From Bradyrhizobium sp. AUGA SZCCT0283 (GTDB taxonomy: Bacteria; Pseudomonadota; Alphaproteobacteria; Rhizobiales; Xanthobacteraceae), in NCBI RefSeq assembly GCF_018130385.1, contig NZ_JAFCLU010000001.1, positions 186,001-250,000 of the forward strand: 64,000 bases of DNA, written 5' to 3'. Below the pieces are notes generated by a model that was not told the DNA's origin, searched no databases, and saw only the letters and a list, made by a program, of their open reading frames with translations. The translations under genes were made by a program, and so were the position numbers. This document shows positions 1 through 9,615 of this stretch, one piece after another; the stretch's first letter is position 1; each line of letters begins with the position of its first letter.

Positions 1-373
1 CGATGGAGGGGAACGGCGACGCTTCGGCGCTGAAGAACTGCTTCACCGCCTCCTTCATGCCGATCGCCAGCGCCATGGTCGCGATCGCCAGCGGCAGCAC
101 GCCGTGCCGCAGCATCGGGTCAACCAGCAGCAGCTTGAAGCCGAGCCCCAGCAGCAGCAGCGACAGCAGGATGCCGAGAATGATCGCGAGCCAGAACGGC
201 GCGCCGGCATGCATCACCGCCAGCATCAGGAACGCCGGCAGCATCACGAATTCGCCTTGCGCGAAATTGATGGTTTGCGACGTCTGCCACAGCAGCATGA
301 AACCGACCGCGACGAGGGCGTAGATCGCCCCGGTCGCAAGGCCTGCCACGAGCAAATCGAGCAGATTGGACAT
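1..373 (-). CDS. livH: Branched-chain amino acid-type ABC transporter permease LivH, N-terminal part
   Basis: The gene runs off the left edge, so about 124 N-terminal residues are visible. It starts MSNLLDLLVAGLATGAIYAL and continues with the typical LivH stretch containing INFAQGEF, followed by several hydrophobic segments, as expected of an inner-membrane permease of the hydrophobic amino acid uptake (HAAT) family. It lies 99 bp downstream of a solute-binding protein gene on the same strand, which is the usual order for these importers. The substrate cannot be read from the permease. The neighbouring protocatechuate and shikimate genes suggest an aromatic or hydroaromatic acid rather than leucine, which is inference. 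The rest of the transporter (LivM, LivG, LivF) should lie to the left of the window. Confidence 0.88.
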   Translation of the reverse strand, partial: MSNLLDLLVAGLATGAIYALVAVGFMLLWQTSQTINFAQGEFVMLPAFLMLAVMHAGAPFWLAIILGILLSLLLLGLGFKLLLVDPMLRHGVLPLAIATMALAIGMKEAVKQFFSAEASPFPSI

Positions 374-472
374 GCTTCTCCCTCACCGTCACAGGTGGAC
401 GATATCAATGCTGTTTCGCAATGACTGATCGCGACGGGGGCGCGTTCTTCCGCGCGCCGCCCGGGCCGTGGC

Positions 473-1609
473 TCAGTTCAGTTTTGGCAGCACTTGCTTG
501 ACGACCTGTTTGCCGTCGACGATCTCGACCAGAAAACCCTGGCGATCGATGTCGCCCTTCTCATCGAAGGTCACATCCATCAGGATGCCGGGCTCGCTCG
601 CGGCCTTGATGGTGAGGCCGTGCAGATTGTCGGCGAACGCCTTGGCGTCGACCTTGCCCATCTTCTCGGTGGTGGCCTTGATCATGTAGATCGCGAGATA
701 GCCCTTCAGCCCGTTGTGATCAGGCACGTAATTGTACTTCTTGACGAACTTTTCCCGGAACGCCTTGATCAGGTCGACCGGTGCATCGGTGGTGAGGCCG
801 ACATGGCCGCGTGCGCCGTTTGCGGCATCGCCGGCGAGTTCGACGACTTTCTGGCCGACCAACGTCGTCTCGCCCATCAGCGGCACGGTGATCGCCTGGC
901 GCTTCAGCTCCTTGAGCATCCGCGCGCTTTCTTCCTCGTTGACATAGACGAACACCGCATCGGGCGCCGCGGCCTTGATCTTGCTGACGTCGGCGGCGAA
1001 GTCGGCTTGTCCGGCTTCCGTGGAAATGTCAGCCGCGACCTTGATGTTGTATTTGGCGAATTCCTTGGTGATGACGTCGCGGCCACCCTTGCCGAAATCA
1101 TTGTTGACCCAGACGATCGCGACCGATTTCGCCTTCAGCTCGTCGTTGATGTATTTGGCGACCTTCGGCATCGAGGATTGCTGGCCGAACGACGTGCGGA
1201 ACAGGAATTTGTTGCCGCCTTGTGTCAGTTCGGCGGCCTCGCCGCCCATGATCTGCGCGATGCCGGCTTCCGCGGCGAGCGGCGCGGTGACCTTGACCGA
1301 TCCGGAGTAGCCGGGCCCAAGCAGCACATAGGGCTCGCTATCGAGCGCCTTCTGCACCTGCGCACGCGCGACGCCGGGATTCGATTGCGAATCCGCGTGC
1401 GTGACTTCCAGCTTGCGGCCGAGCAACCCGCCCTTGGCGTTGATCTCCTCGATCGCAAGGTCGATGCCGTTTTTCCAGTTATTGCCGACGGTGGCGCCGC
1501 CGCCGGACAGTTCGGCGACATTGGCGAGCTTGATCGGCGCACCTTGCGCGAATGCGGCTGCGGCCGACACGGTGGCAAGCAGGAATCCTGCGAAAAATCC
1601 AGATCTCAT
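473..1609 (-). CDS. ABC transporter periplasmic solute-binding protein (Peripla_BP_6, LivK-like)
   Basis: The product is 378 residues from the start at 1609, or 380 from the ATG at 1615. A cleavable signal peptide (RSGFFAGFLLATVSAAAAFA) leads into a type I periplasmic-binding fold with the segments IKLANVAELSGGGATVG and NGIDLAIEEINAKGG. A GAGGGG run lies 6 nt before the ATG at 1609 but directly abuts the ATG at 1615, so the downstream start is favoured. It is followed by livH on the same strand. Members of this family import branched-chain amino acids, amides, urea or aromatic acids. Because an NAD-type shikimate/quinate dehydrogenase and protocatechuate dioxygenase genes lie immediately upstream on the same strand, an aromatic or hydroaromatic ligand is my inference. 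Confidence 0.9.
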   Translation of the reverse strand: MRSGFFAGFLLATVSAAAAFAQGAPIKLANVAELSGGGATVGNNWKNGIDLAIEEINAKGGLLGRKLEVTHADSQSNPGVARAQVQKALDSEPYVLLGPGYSGSVKVTAPLAAEAGIAQIMGGEAAELTQGGNKFLFRTSFGQQSSMPKVAKYINDELKAKSVAIVWVNNDFGKGGRDVITKEFAKYNIKVAADISTEAGQADFAADVSKIKAAAPDAVFVYVNEEESARMLKELKRQAITVPLMGETTLVGQKVVELAGDAANGARGHVGLTTDAPVDLIKAFREKFVKKYNYVPDHNGLKGYLAIYMIKATTEKMGKVDAKAFADNLHGLTIKAASEPGILMDVTFDEKGDIDRQGFLVEIVDGKQVVKQVLPKLN

Positions 1610-1669
1610 TTCCATCCCCTCTTCTCGTTACAATTAAGCGGCCTTGTGACCGGCCGCGTTCTTTGATTT

Positions 1670-1718
1670 GAGCATGATCTTTTCGGAAAACCGGTACCCA
1701 CTTTTCCGGATCATGCTC
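1670..1718. repeat. Palindromic intergenic repeat, GCATGATC type
   Basis: A 49-bp element has terminal inverted repeats GAGCATGATC and GATCATGCTC around a core containing CGGAAAACCGGTACCCAC and TTTTCCGG. The same core recurs at 51842-51886. Its end touches the aroE stop codon, so it can fold at the 3' end of the aroE transcript. Confidence 0.85.
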
Positions 1719-2608
1719 TAGGCTGCGTTCACTTTAGCGTAGCGTCTGGCCATCACGGCGTCGAATGCATTTCCCATCTCGGCGGCCGATGGCTTCAGCC
1801 CCGTGAACAGTTCGAAGGCGTCCGCGGCCTGATAGATCGCGAGCTCACGCCCGGTCATGACCTTGGCGCCCTTTGCCTTTGCAGCGTTCAACAGCGGCGT
1901 CCAGAGCGGCGTGTAGACCGCGTCGGCGACCCATATGTCCTGATGCAGCAGGGCGTCCGGAACGGGCGTGCCGCGGTTCGGCAACATGCCGACCGGTGAA
2001 CCGTTGACGACCCCGGTGGCGCCGCGCATGGCGTCCTCGACGCTGTCGACAACACTTGTCTTGCCGCGTTTCCCGATCTGGCCGGCGAGTTGCGTAGCCT
2101 TGGCGCGGTCAGTGTCGAAGATCCTGATCTCGGCGACGCCGATCCCGGCCAGCGCAAAGGCAATCGCCTTGCCGACGCCGCCGGCGCCGATCACAGCGAC
2201 CGTGCTCTGCGCGGGGTCACGGACAAGCTCGGTGATTGCCCGGGCAAATCCCGTAGTGTCGGTGTTATGTCCGGTCAGCCGGCCATCGCGGACCACGACG
2301 GTGTTGACCGCACCGATCGCCTGCGCGCCCGGCGACAGTTCGTCGAGCAGGGAGACCACCGCCTCCTTGTAGGGAAAGGTGACGTTGACGCCGGCAAAGC
2401 CCAGGCGTCGCACGCCGTCCAGCAGCAACCGCAGCTCTTCGCGCCCGGCACCGGCAACCTCGATCAGCTGGTAGTGGCAATGCGCGCCGAGCGCTTCGGC
2501 GGCCCGCTCATGCATCGCGGGCGACGCCGAATGCGCAATCGGCGCACCGATCAGGCCGGTGAGAAAGCGGCAGTCGGCGGGAGCAAGCGGTCGGGCGGCA
2601 GGGCTCAT
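1718..2608 (-). CDS. Shikimate/quinate dehydrogenase, AroE superfamily, NAD-type cofactor loop
   Basis: The product is 296 residues when started at the ATG at 2608; an open frame extends to 2713 but its extra residues are not AroE-like. It carries the substrate-site serines in APIAHSASP (Ser27 and Ser29), the catalytic lysine in NVTFPYK (Lys81), the catalytic aspartate in GHNTDTTG (Asp117) and the glycine loop VIGAGGVGKA at 139-148. Biosynthetic AroE usually has an Asn-Arg-Thr clamp for the NADP phosphate after strand 2 of the Rossmann fold. Here that position reads FDTDRAKA, with an acidic residue, as in NAD-dependent catabolic quinate/shikimate dehydrogenases such as QsuD. Together with the linked pca genes this argues for quinate or shikimate breakdown rather than chorismate synthesis. 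A biosynthetic aroE elsewhere in the genome is expected. Confidence 0.85.
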   Translation of the reverse strand: MSPAARPLAPADCRFLTGLIGAPIAHSASPAMHERAAEALGAHCHYQLIEVAGAGREELRLLLDGVRRLGFAGVNVTFPYKEAVVSLLDELSPGAQAIGAVNTVVVRDGRLTGHNTDTTGFARAITELVRDPAQSTVAVIGAGGVGKAIAFALAGIGVAEIRIFDTDRAKATQLAGQIGKRGKTSVVDSVEDAMRGATGVVNGSPVGMLPNRGTPVPDALLHQDIWVADAVYTPLWTPLLNAAKAKGAKVMTGRELAIYQAADAFELFTGLKPSAAEMGNAFDAVMARRYAKVNAA

Positions 2609-2726
2609 GATCTCGTCATCGGGCGCAATGCGCGTTGGCGGCGGCGGTCGGTTCGGGATAGGCCCCGACCCGGGCAGACGATAGCGCTTTGCTGACCTAA
2701 CACAATTACCCATTTATGCCGGATAG

Positions 2727-2741
2727 ATAACATCATGTTAT
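2727..2741. promoter_or_regulatory. Palindrome ATAAC-N5-GTTAT, probable LysR-type operator
   Basis: ATAACATCATGTTAT is a perfect dyad except for its centre. It begins 118 bp upstream of the aroE-like start and overlaps the stop codon of the LysR gene. The arms ATAAC and GTTAT resemble the published box of the rhizobial LysR regulator PcaQ (ATAACC-N4-GGTTAA as I recall it), though the spacing differs. It is a plausible binding site for the adjacent LysR protein in front of aroE. A single ATAAC half-site also lies in the pcaH promoter at 5085-5089. Confidence 0.5.
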
Positions 2742-3676
2742 TTCTTACGCGGCCTGGAATCAGGCTTGCGCGGCGCCGCCTTGCCCGGCCCCACCGCCCG
2801 CATTTCCGAACGCAGGCATTCGATGAAATGTTCGATGTGCAGCGACAGCGGCGCGCCGCGCTTCACCGCAATGTAAGTGTCGAACCTGGTCGGCTCGACG
2901 ATCCTGAGCAATTCGACGCCGGGATAGCCGCCATGGGCGACGGTAAACTGGTCGATCACGGCAATGCCTAGTCCTGCCTTGACCAGCGCGCACACGGTGG
3001 TGCCGAAGCGCGCACGGATGGTGATGTCGTAAGCGAGTTTGTTGCGCGCAAATATCTCCGCCATGATCCGCCCGTAGGGATCGTTGGGATCGATCCCGAT
3101 CAGCGGATAGCGGATGATTTCCGCGGCCGAGACCTGCTTGCATCCGGCAAGCTCATGCCCCGCCGGCACGATGCAGAACAATTCGCCCGACGCCAGCGGC
3201 AGAAAGTCGAGGCCGGGATGCTCAAGCCGATAACTCATGGCGACGCAATCGCCGCGGCCCAGCAACAGGTAATCGACGGCCTCCTCGATCTTGAGGATGT
3301 TGATGTCGATCCGCAATTCGGGATAGCGGCGCCGGACCCGCTCGATCGCGCGCGGCACCATGACCTGCGAGATGCTGGGTACTGAGCCGATGCGCAGCTC
3401 GGACAGATCGCCGCGTCCGATCTTGGAGATGATCTCGGAGAGGTCATCCATCTTCTCGTAGACACCGTTAATCTGCTCGAAGATGTTGCGGGCTTCGGGG
3501 GTCGGGAAATAGCGCCCGTTCTGGCGCTGGAAGAAGCGGACGCCCAGCGACTTCTCGGTGTACTTCACCAGCCGGCTGATGCCCGGCGCCGACACGTTCA
3601 GAAGCCTCGCAGCCCCGCCGATCGTGCCGGTCACCATCACGGCGCGGATCACCTCGACCTGGCGCAGCGTCATCAT
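2738..3676 (-). CDS. LysR-family transcriptional regulator
   Basis: The product is 312 residues. The N-terminal winged helix-turn-helix reads LRQVEVIRAVMVTGTIGGAARLLNVSAPGISRLVKYTEKSLGVRFF, the LysR signature, and is followed by a type II periplasmic-binding-like effector domain (about residues 95-295) containing GRGDCVAMSYRLEHPGLDF and GLGIAVIDQF. The C-terminus is unusually basic (KAAPRKPDSRPRKK). It sits between pcaG (47 bp away) and the aroE-like gene on the same strand, so it may be the tail of the pcaHG operon and the activator of both units. It is not obviously a close PcaQ by eye, so I give no symbol. The second codon is also ATG, so the start could be 3 bp later. Confidence 0.88.
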   Translation of the reverse strand: MMTLRQVEVIRAVMVTGTIGGAARLLNVSAPGISRLVKYTEKSLGVRFFQRQNGRYFPTPEARNIFEQINGVYEKMDDLSEIISKIGRGDLSELRIGSVPSISQVMVPRAIERVRRRYPELRIDINILKIEEAVDYLLLGRGDCVAMSYRLEHPGLDFLPLASGELFCIVPAGHELAGCKQVSAAEIIRYPLIGIDPNDPYGRIMAEIFARNKLAYDITIRARFGTTVCALVKAGLGIAVIDQFTVAHGGYPGVELLRIVEPTRFDTYIAVKRGAPLSLHIEHFIECLRSEMRAVGPGKAAPRKPDSRPRKK

Positions 3677-3723
3677 GTGCGAAGTCTCGCCTGTCGCTGG
3701 GTGCGGCTGCGATGTGATTGCAG

Positions 3724-4326
3724 CTACACGTCGAAGAACACCGTCTCTTTGTCACCCTGCAGATGGATATCGAAACGATAGACGGCATTGCCGCCCGGCT
3801 GCCGCGTCGCGATCAGCGTGGTGCGGCGATCGGCCGGCACCAGCGCCAGCACCGGATCGGCGGCGTTGGCGGCTTCGCCGTCGAAATAGATCCGGGAATA
3901 GAGATGCAGCAGCATGCCGCGCGCATAGACCGCAAGCACGATATGCGGCGCCTGCGGCTTGCCGTCGGGATCGGGCACGATGCCCGGCTTGATGGTGTCG
4001 AAGGCGTAGCCGCCCTTTGCATCGGTGCCAATGCGGCCGAATCCCTTGAATGACGTATTCGTCAGCGCTCGCTTGTCCTGCGGATCGGAGAAGCGCCCCT
4101 GCGCGTCCGCCTGCCAGATCTCCAGCATGCAATCCGGCACGACCGCGCCGTCGCCGTCGAACACCTGTCCTTCGATGCGAATGCGTTCGCCCGACGTGTC
4201 CGACGTCACCAGGTTGTTGTTGAACGCATCGTTCCAGTCGTATTTGCCGTTCGGCGTCAGGCCATAGGCGAAATACGGACCGACGGTTTGCGACGGGGTG
4301 ATGCCGTCTGGCCTGGTCTGTTGCAC
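3724..4326 (-). CDS. pcaG: Protocatechuate 3,4-dioxygenase alpha subunit
   Basis: The product is 200 residues, typical for PcaG. It contains the opening SQTVGPYFAYGL, the beta-sandwich segment IEGQVFDGDGAVVPDCMLEIWQAD, and GIVPDPDGKPQAPHIVLAVYARGML. The alpha subunit pairs with PcaH to form the non-haem ferric ring-cleaving enzyme that converts protocatechuate plus O2 to 3-carboxy-cis,cis-muconate in the beta-ketoadipate pathway. The iron ligands are in PcaH, and this chain lacks them as expected. The start is GTG, immediately after the pcaH stop codon with no spacer, so the two are translationally coupled. Confidence 0.95.
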   Translation of the reverse strand: MQQTRPDGITPSQTVGPYFAYGLTPNGKYDWNDAFNNNLVTSDTSGERIRIEGQVFDGDGAVVPDCMLEIWQADAQGRFSDPQDKRALTNTSFKGFGRIGTDAKGGYAFDTIKPGIVPDPDGKPQAPHIVLAVYARGMLLHLYSRIYFDGEAANAADPVLALVPADRRTTLIATRQPGGNAVYRFDIHLQGDKETVFFDV

Positions 4327-5028
4327 TTAACTGTTCTCCATCGGCGTGGCGTTGCGCCCACGCAGCACAATGTTGAAGCGGTAGCACAGCGCCCAATCCG
4401 GCTTGGTGTTCTCCAGATCGAACGACGAGATCATCCTGTTGCGCGCCTTCTCGTCGGTGACCGAATTGAAGATCGGATCGAACGGGAACAAGGGATCGCC
4501 GGGGAAATACATCTGCGTCACCAGACGCGACACGAAGGAGTGGCCGAACACCGAGAAGTGGATGTGGGCCGGCCGCCAGGCGTTGTGGTGATTGCCCCAG
4601 GGGTAGGCGCCAGGCTTGATGGTGACGAAGCGGTAATAGCCCTGCGCATCCGACTGGGTGCGGCCGGCACCGGTGAAATTCGGATCGAGCGGCGCGGGAT
4701 GCTGATCGACGACATGGACGTATCGGCCGCAGGAATTGGCCTGCCAGAGTTCGACCAGCGTGTTCGGGACGCCGCGGCCGTCTTCGTCGAGCACATGGCC
4801 GTGCACGATGATGCGTTCGCCGATCGGTTCGCCCTTGCCCTGAACGGTGAGATCGTGATCGTTCTCACGCACCGTCTCGTGGCCGTAGACCGGCCCGGTC
4901 AATTCGGACAGCGTGTGCCGCATCGGAATCAGCGGCTTGGAGGGCGAGCGCTTGACCGTGCTCTTGTAGGCGGGCGACAGCCGCGGCGGGTGCGCCGCGA
5001 GACTTTGCACTGGATAGACCAATGTCAT
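4327..5028 (-). CDS. pcaH: Protocatechuate 3,4-dioxygenase beta subunit
   Basis: The product is 233 residues from the ATG at 5028, chosen because GAGGAG sits 6-7 nt upstream; an open frame reaches 5076. All four iron ligands of the family are visible: Tyr103 in CGRYVH, Tyr142 in PGAYPW, and His155 and His157 in RPAHIHF. The core WQANSCGRY...DPNFTGAGR...YPWGNHHNAWRPAHIHFS and the C-terminal YRFNIVLRGRNATPMEN are diagnostic. It forms the catalytic half of the cytoplasmic ferric dioxygenase with PcaG. It heads the pcaH-pcaG unit, probably continuing into the LysR gene. Confidence 0.96.
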   Translation of the reverse strand: MTLVYPVQSLAAHPPRLSPAYKSTVKRSPSKPLIPMRHTLSELTGPVYGHETVRENDHDLTVQGKGEPIGERIIVHGHVLDEDGRGVPNTLVELWQANSCGRYVHVVDQHPAPLDPNFTGAGRTQSDAQGYYRFVTIKPGAYPWGNHHNAWRPAHIHFSVFGHSFVSRLVTQMYFPGDPLFPFDPIFNSVTDEKARNRMISSFDLENTKPDWALCYRFNIVLRGRNATPMENS

Positions 5029-5074
5029 GACCAACTCCTCCCTCGCATCGCGCCGTTCAGCCGCGCTGCCGATC

Positions 5075-5092
5075 ATTATAGGACATAACTAA
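5075..5092 (-). promoter_or_regulatory. Candidate pcaH promoter with TATAAT -10 and ATAAC half-site
   Basis: Reading the minus strand, TTAGTTATGTCC is followed directly by TATAAT at 5080-5075, about 47 bp upstream of the pcaH ATG. There is no good -35 hexamer 16-18 bp upstream, which fits an activator-dependent promoter. The GTTAT half-site matches one arm of the palindrome at 2727-2741. Confidence 0.4.
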
Positions 5093-5130
5093 TTTGGGAA
5101 AGAGCCATTTCATTGGACTTGTTCCGTCAT

Positions 5131-5210
5131 CGTCGTTCCGGGGCGTGCGAAGCACGAACCCGGAACCTCGAGATTCCGGGTTCGATGCTACGCATCGCCC
5201 CGGAATGACG
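5131..5210. repeat. Palindromic intergenic repeat, CGTC(A/G)TTCCGGGG type
   Basis: The ends CGTCGTTCCGGGGC and GCCCCGGAATGACG are inverted, and internal arms GAACCCGGAA and TTCCGGGTTC give a second stem. It lies between pcaF and the pcaH promoter. A shorter relative is at 34422-34462. Confidence 0.8.
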
Positions 5211-5219
5211 CCGTGGGCG

Positions 5220-6428
<1,209 letters not shown>

Positions 6429-6748
6429 AGAATCTCTCCCTGAATGCCGTGCTTTAGGCGTTTGACCCGCTGGATTGATGGCGAGTTTTAGGAGCGTGCC
6501 CGCGACAGGTCAATTGAGGCGTCGTTCCCCGTGCGCTGCTTTCGCGGGGGGCCGCCATGCCCTTGTGGTGGGTATGATCAATCGTGCGGCGGCGAGCGTG
6601 GAAAACTCTGACAATGCAGGTATGGGAATAGGACCGGACAGCAAAATTTTGTAGGTTGCGCCCGCTGGAGCCGCGGCCGGTTCCAGCTTCTCGTTTTGAC
6701 GCGTTTTCTTTACGCGAACCGGTGCCCACTTCACTTGAAAACGCTCTG
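6429..6748. other. Divergent spacer between pcaF and mutS
   Basis: This 320-bp stretch separates two divergent genes and must hold both promoters, but I see no convincing -35/-10 pair. Short open frames here are low-complexity shadows. Its right end is the repeat at 6701-6744, directly in front of the mutS start. Confidence 0.5.
6701..6744. repeat. Palindromic repeat, GCGTTTTC...GAAAACGC type
   Basis: The inverted ends GCGTTTTC and GAAAACGC enclose ACGCGAACCGGTGCCCAC. A longer relative with the same ends and a GCGAACCGGT core is at 47849-47956. It occupies the place where the mutS ribosome-binding site would be, ending 4 bp before the ATG. Confidence 0.75.
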
Positions 6749-9484
6749 ATGACGATCCAGCAATCCATCCCCGCCCCCGCGCCTCCCGAAGCCACGCCGG
6801 CCGCTGACGCAAATTCGCGCGTCACGCCGATGATGGAACAGTACCTCGAGATCAAGGCCGCCCATCCCGGGCTGCTGCTGTTCTACCGGATGGGCGATTT
6901 CTACGAGCTGTTCTTCGAGGACGCCGAGATCGCCTCCAAAACGCTCGGCATCGTGCTGACCAAGCGCGGCAAGCACCAGGGCATGGACATCCCGATGTGC
7001 GGCGTGCCGGTGGAGCGCTCCGAGGACTATCTGCATCGCCTGATCAATGCCGGCCACCGCGTTGCCGTGTGCGAGCAGACAGAGAATCCCGCCGCGGCAC
7101 GCGCCCGTGGCAACAAGAGCGTGGTGGCCCGTGGCGTCGTGCGGCTGGTGACACCAGGCACGCTGACCGAAGACACGCTGCTGGACGCCCGCACCAACAA
7201 TTATCTGCTCGCCATCGCGCGCGCCCGCGCCTCTTCCGGCGGCGACCGCATTGGCCTGGCCTGGATCGATATCTCGACCTCGGAGTTCATGGTCACGGAA
7301 TGTGCGAACGCGGAACTTGCGGCGACGCTGGCGCGGATCAATCCGAATGAGGTCATCGTCACTGACGCGCTCTATGGCGATCCTGATTTGGGACCGCTGC
7401 TGCGCGAACTGCCGTCGGTGACGCCGCTCACCCGCGACGTCTTCGACGGCGCCACCGCGGAACGGCGGCTGTGCGACTATTTCGCGGTCGCGACCATGGA
7501 TGGCCTTTCCGCGATGTCACGGCTGGAGGCAACCGCGGCGGCCGCCGCCGTCACCTATATCGACCGCACGCAGGTCGGAAAGCGTCCGCCGCTGTCGCCG
7601 CCATCGCGGGAAGCCGCCGGCACCACGATGGCGATCGACCCCGCCACCCGCGCCAACCTCGAATTGACCCGCACGCTGTCAGGCGAACGGCGCGGGTCGC
7701 TGCTCGATGCGATCGACTGCACGGTAACCGCCGCGGGATCACGCCTGCTGGCGCAGCGTCTCGCAGCCCCACTCACCGACAGCGCGGGAATCGCGCGGCG
7801 ACTGGACGCGATTGCCGCCTTTGTCGCCGACAGCGCGGCGCGCGACGACGTCAGAACCACACTGCGCGCCGCGCCCGACATGTCGCGGGCTTTGGCGCGG
7901 CTGTCGGTCGGACGCGGCGGCCCTCGCGACCTTGCGGGCCTGCGCGACGGAATCGTTGCCGCCGACCAGGCGCTGGCGCGGCTGGCGCAACTCGAAGCGC
8001 CACCATCTGAAATCGTGGCCGTGATGGAGGCGCTGCGCCGCCCCTCGCGCGACCTTGCCCGCGAGTTTGAACGCGCACTCGCCGAGCAACTGCCGCTGAT
8101 CAAGCGCGACGGCGGCTTCATCCGCGAAGGCTACGAGCCCGCCCTCGACGAGAGCCGCAATCTGCGCGATGCCTCCCGCCTCGTCGTCGCCGCGATGCAG
8201 GCGCGCTACGCCGAGGATACCGGCATCAAGGCGCTCAAGATCCGTCACAACAATGTGCTCGGTTATTTCGTCGAGGTGACGGCGCAGCACGGCGACAGGC
8301 TGATGGCGCCGCCGTTGAATGCGACCTTCATCCACCGCCAGACGCTGGCAGGACAGGTTCGCTTCACCACGTCCGAGCTCGGCGAGATCGAAGCCAAGAT
8401 CGCCAATGCCGGCGACCGCGCGCTGAACCTCGAACTCGAAATCTTCGAGCGGCTCTGCGCGATGGCGCTTGCGGCCAGCGACGATTTGCGCGCCGCGGCG
8501 CATGCGTTTGCGCTGCTGGACGTTGCGACCGCGCTGGCGAAGCTGGCGGTCGATGACAATTATGTGCGCCCCGAAGTCGATGGCTCGCTCGGCTTCGCCG
8601 TCGAGGGCGGCCGGCATCCCGTCGTCGAACAGGCGCTGAAGCGCGACGGCCAGCCGTTCATTGCGAACGCCTGCGACCTCTCACCGGGACCCGCGCAGAA
8701 ATCCGGCCAGATCTGGCTGATTACCGGCCCCAACATGGCCGGCAAATCGACTTTCCTGCGCCAGAACGCGCTGATCGCGCTGATGGCGCAGATCGGCTCC
8801 TACGTGCCGGCGTCACGCGCACGGATCGGCGTCGTCGACCGGCTGTTCTCACGCGTCGGCGCGGCGGATGATCTCGCGCGCGGCCGCTCCACCTTCATGG
8901 TCGAGATGGTGGAGACCGCCGTCATCCTCAATCAGGCCAGCGAGCGCTCGCTGGTCATCCTCGACGAAATCGGCCGCGGCACCGCCACCTTCGACGGCCT
9001 GTCGATCGCGTGGGCCGCGATCGAGCATCTGCACGAAGCCAACCGCTGCCGCGCGCTGTTCGCCACGCATTACCATGAGCTGACTGCACTCTCCGCCAAG
9101 CTGCCGCGGATGTTCAACGCCACCGTGCGGGTCAAGGAGTGGCAGGGCGACGTCGTGTTCCTGCACGAGGTGCTGCCGGGCTCTGCCGACCGCTCCTACG
9201 GCATTCAGGTCGCGAAGCTCGCCGGCCTGCCGCCCGCCGTGATCGCGCGCGCCAAATCGGTGCTGGCCAAGCTCGAAGCCCAAGACCGCGGCCAGACCGC
9301 GCGCGCGCTCGCCGACGATTTGCCGCTGTTCGCCGTCCCCTCCCGCGCCGCCGCCGAAGCCGCGCCGCCGAGCGAGGCGGAGCAATTGATGGAGGCGGTG
9401 AAGGCGCTGCATCCCGACGAGATGTCGCCGCGCGAGGCGCTAGAGGCGTTGTATGCGCTGAAGGCGAAATTGCCGAAGGGGTAA
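6749..9484 (+). CDS. mutS: DNA mismatch repair ATPase MutS
   Basis: The product is 911 residues from the ATG at 6749; an open frame extends upstream to 6656 through repeat sequence and is not MutS-like. The mismatch-recognition domain I has the Phe-X-Glu context [15 protein letters not shown] near residue 40. The C-terminal ABC-type ATPase has Walker [10 protein letters not shown], the signature and Walker B region [23 protein letters not shown], and ATHYHELT. The extreme C-terminus has the small dimerisation helix region ending YALKAKLPK. MutS binds mispaired bases and recruits MutL. No clear Shine-Dalgarno sequence precedes the ATG because a palindromic repeat abuts it, which could lower or gate translation (inference). 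Confidence 0.98.
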   Translation: MTIQQSIPAPAPPEATPAADANSRVTPMMEQYLEIKAAHPGLLLFYRMGDFYELFFEDAEIASKTLGIVLTKRGKHQGMDIPMCGVPVERSEDYLHRLINAGHRVAVCEQTENPAAARARGNKSVVARGVVRLVTPGTLTEDTLLDARTNNYLLAIARARASSGGDRIGLAWIDISTSEFMVTECANAELAATLARINPNEVIVTDALYGDPDLGPLLRELPSVTPLTRDVFDGATAERRLCDYFAVATMDGLSAMSRLEATAAAAAVTYIDRTQVGKRPPLSPPSREAAGTTMAIDPATRANLELTRTLSGERRGSLLDAIDCTVTAAGSRLLAQRLAAPLTDSAGIARRLDAIAAFVADSAARDDVRTTLRAAPDMSRALARLSVGRGGPRDLAGLRDGIVAADQALARLAQLEAPPSEIVAVMEALRRPSRDLAREFERALAEQLPLIKRDGGFIREGYEPALDESRNLRDASRLVVAAMQARYAEDTGIKALKIRHNNVLGYFVEVTAQHGDRLMAPPLNATFIHRQTLAGQVRFTTSELGEIEAKIANAGDRALNLELEIFERLCAMALAASDDLRAAAHAFALLDVATALAKLAVDDNYVRPEVDGSLGFAVEGGRHPVVEQALKRDGQPFIANACDLSPGPAQKSGQIWLITGPNMAGKSTFLRQNALIALMAQIGSYVPASRARIGVVDRLFSRVGAADDLARGRSTFMVEMVETAVILNQASERSLVILDEIGRGTATFDGLSIAWAAIEHLHEANRCRALFATHYHELTALSAKLPRMFNATVRVKEWQGDVVFLHEVLPGSADRSYGIQVAKLAGLPPAVIARAKSVLAKLEAQDRGQTARALADDLPLFAVPSRAAAEAAPPSEAEQLMEAVKALHPDEMSPREALEALYALKAKLPKG

Positions 9485-9495
9485 GACTCTCACCC

Positions 9496-9612
9496 CGTCA
9501 TTGCGAGCCAACGGGTCTCGCGAATGCGCGCCCGATGACAGGCTCCGCGAAGCAATCCGTACTTCCTCACGGCGAGATGGATTGCTTCGTCGCTTTCGCT
9601 CCTCGCAATGAC
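9496..9612. repeat. Palindromic repeat, CGTCATTGCGAG family
   Basis: It runs from CGTCATTGCGAG through GCGAAGCAATCC, then GGATTGCTTCGTCGC to CTCGCAATGAC, giving a long imperfect hairpin. Further copies are at 14095-14172 (compact) and 50137-50165 (one arm only). It lies between the convergent ends of mutS and the next gene, where it could act as a bidirectional terminator. Confidence 0.9.
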
Positions 9613-9615
9613 AGC

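Noticed and set aside
494..1666. A 390-codon plus-strand frame over the first solute-binding protein gene
   Set aside because: Opposite-strand shadow; the minus-strand product has a signal peptide and a clear binding-protein fold.
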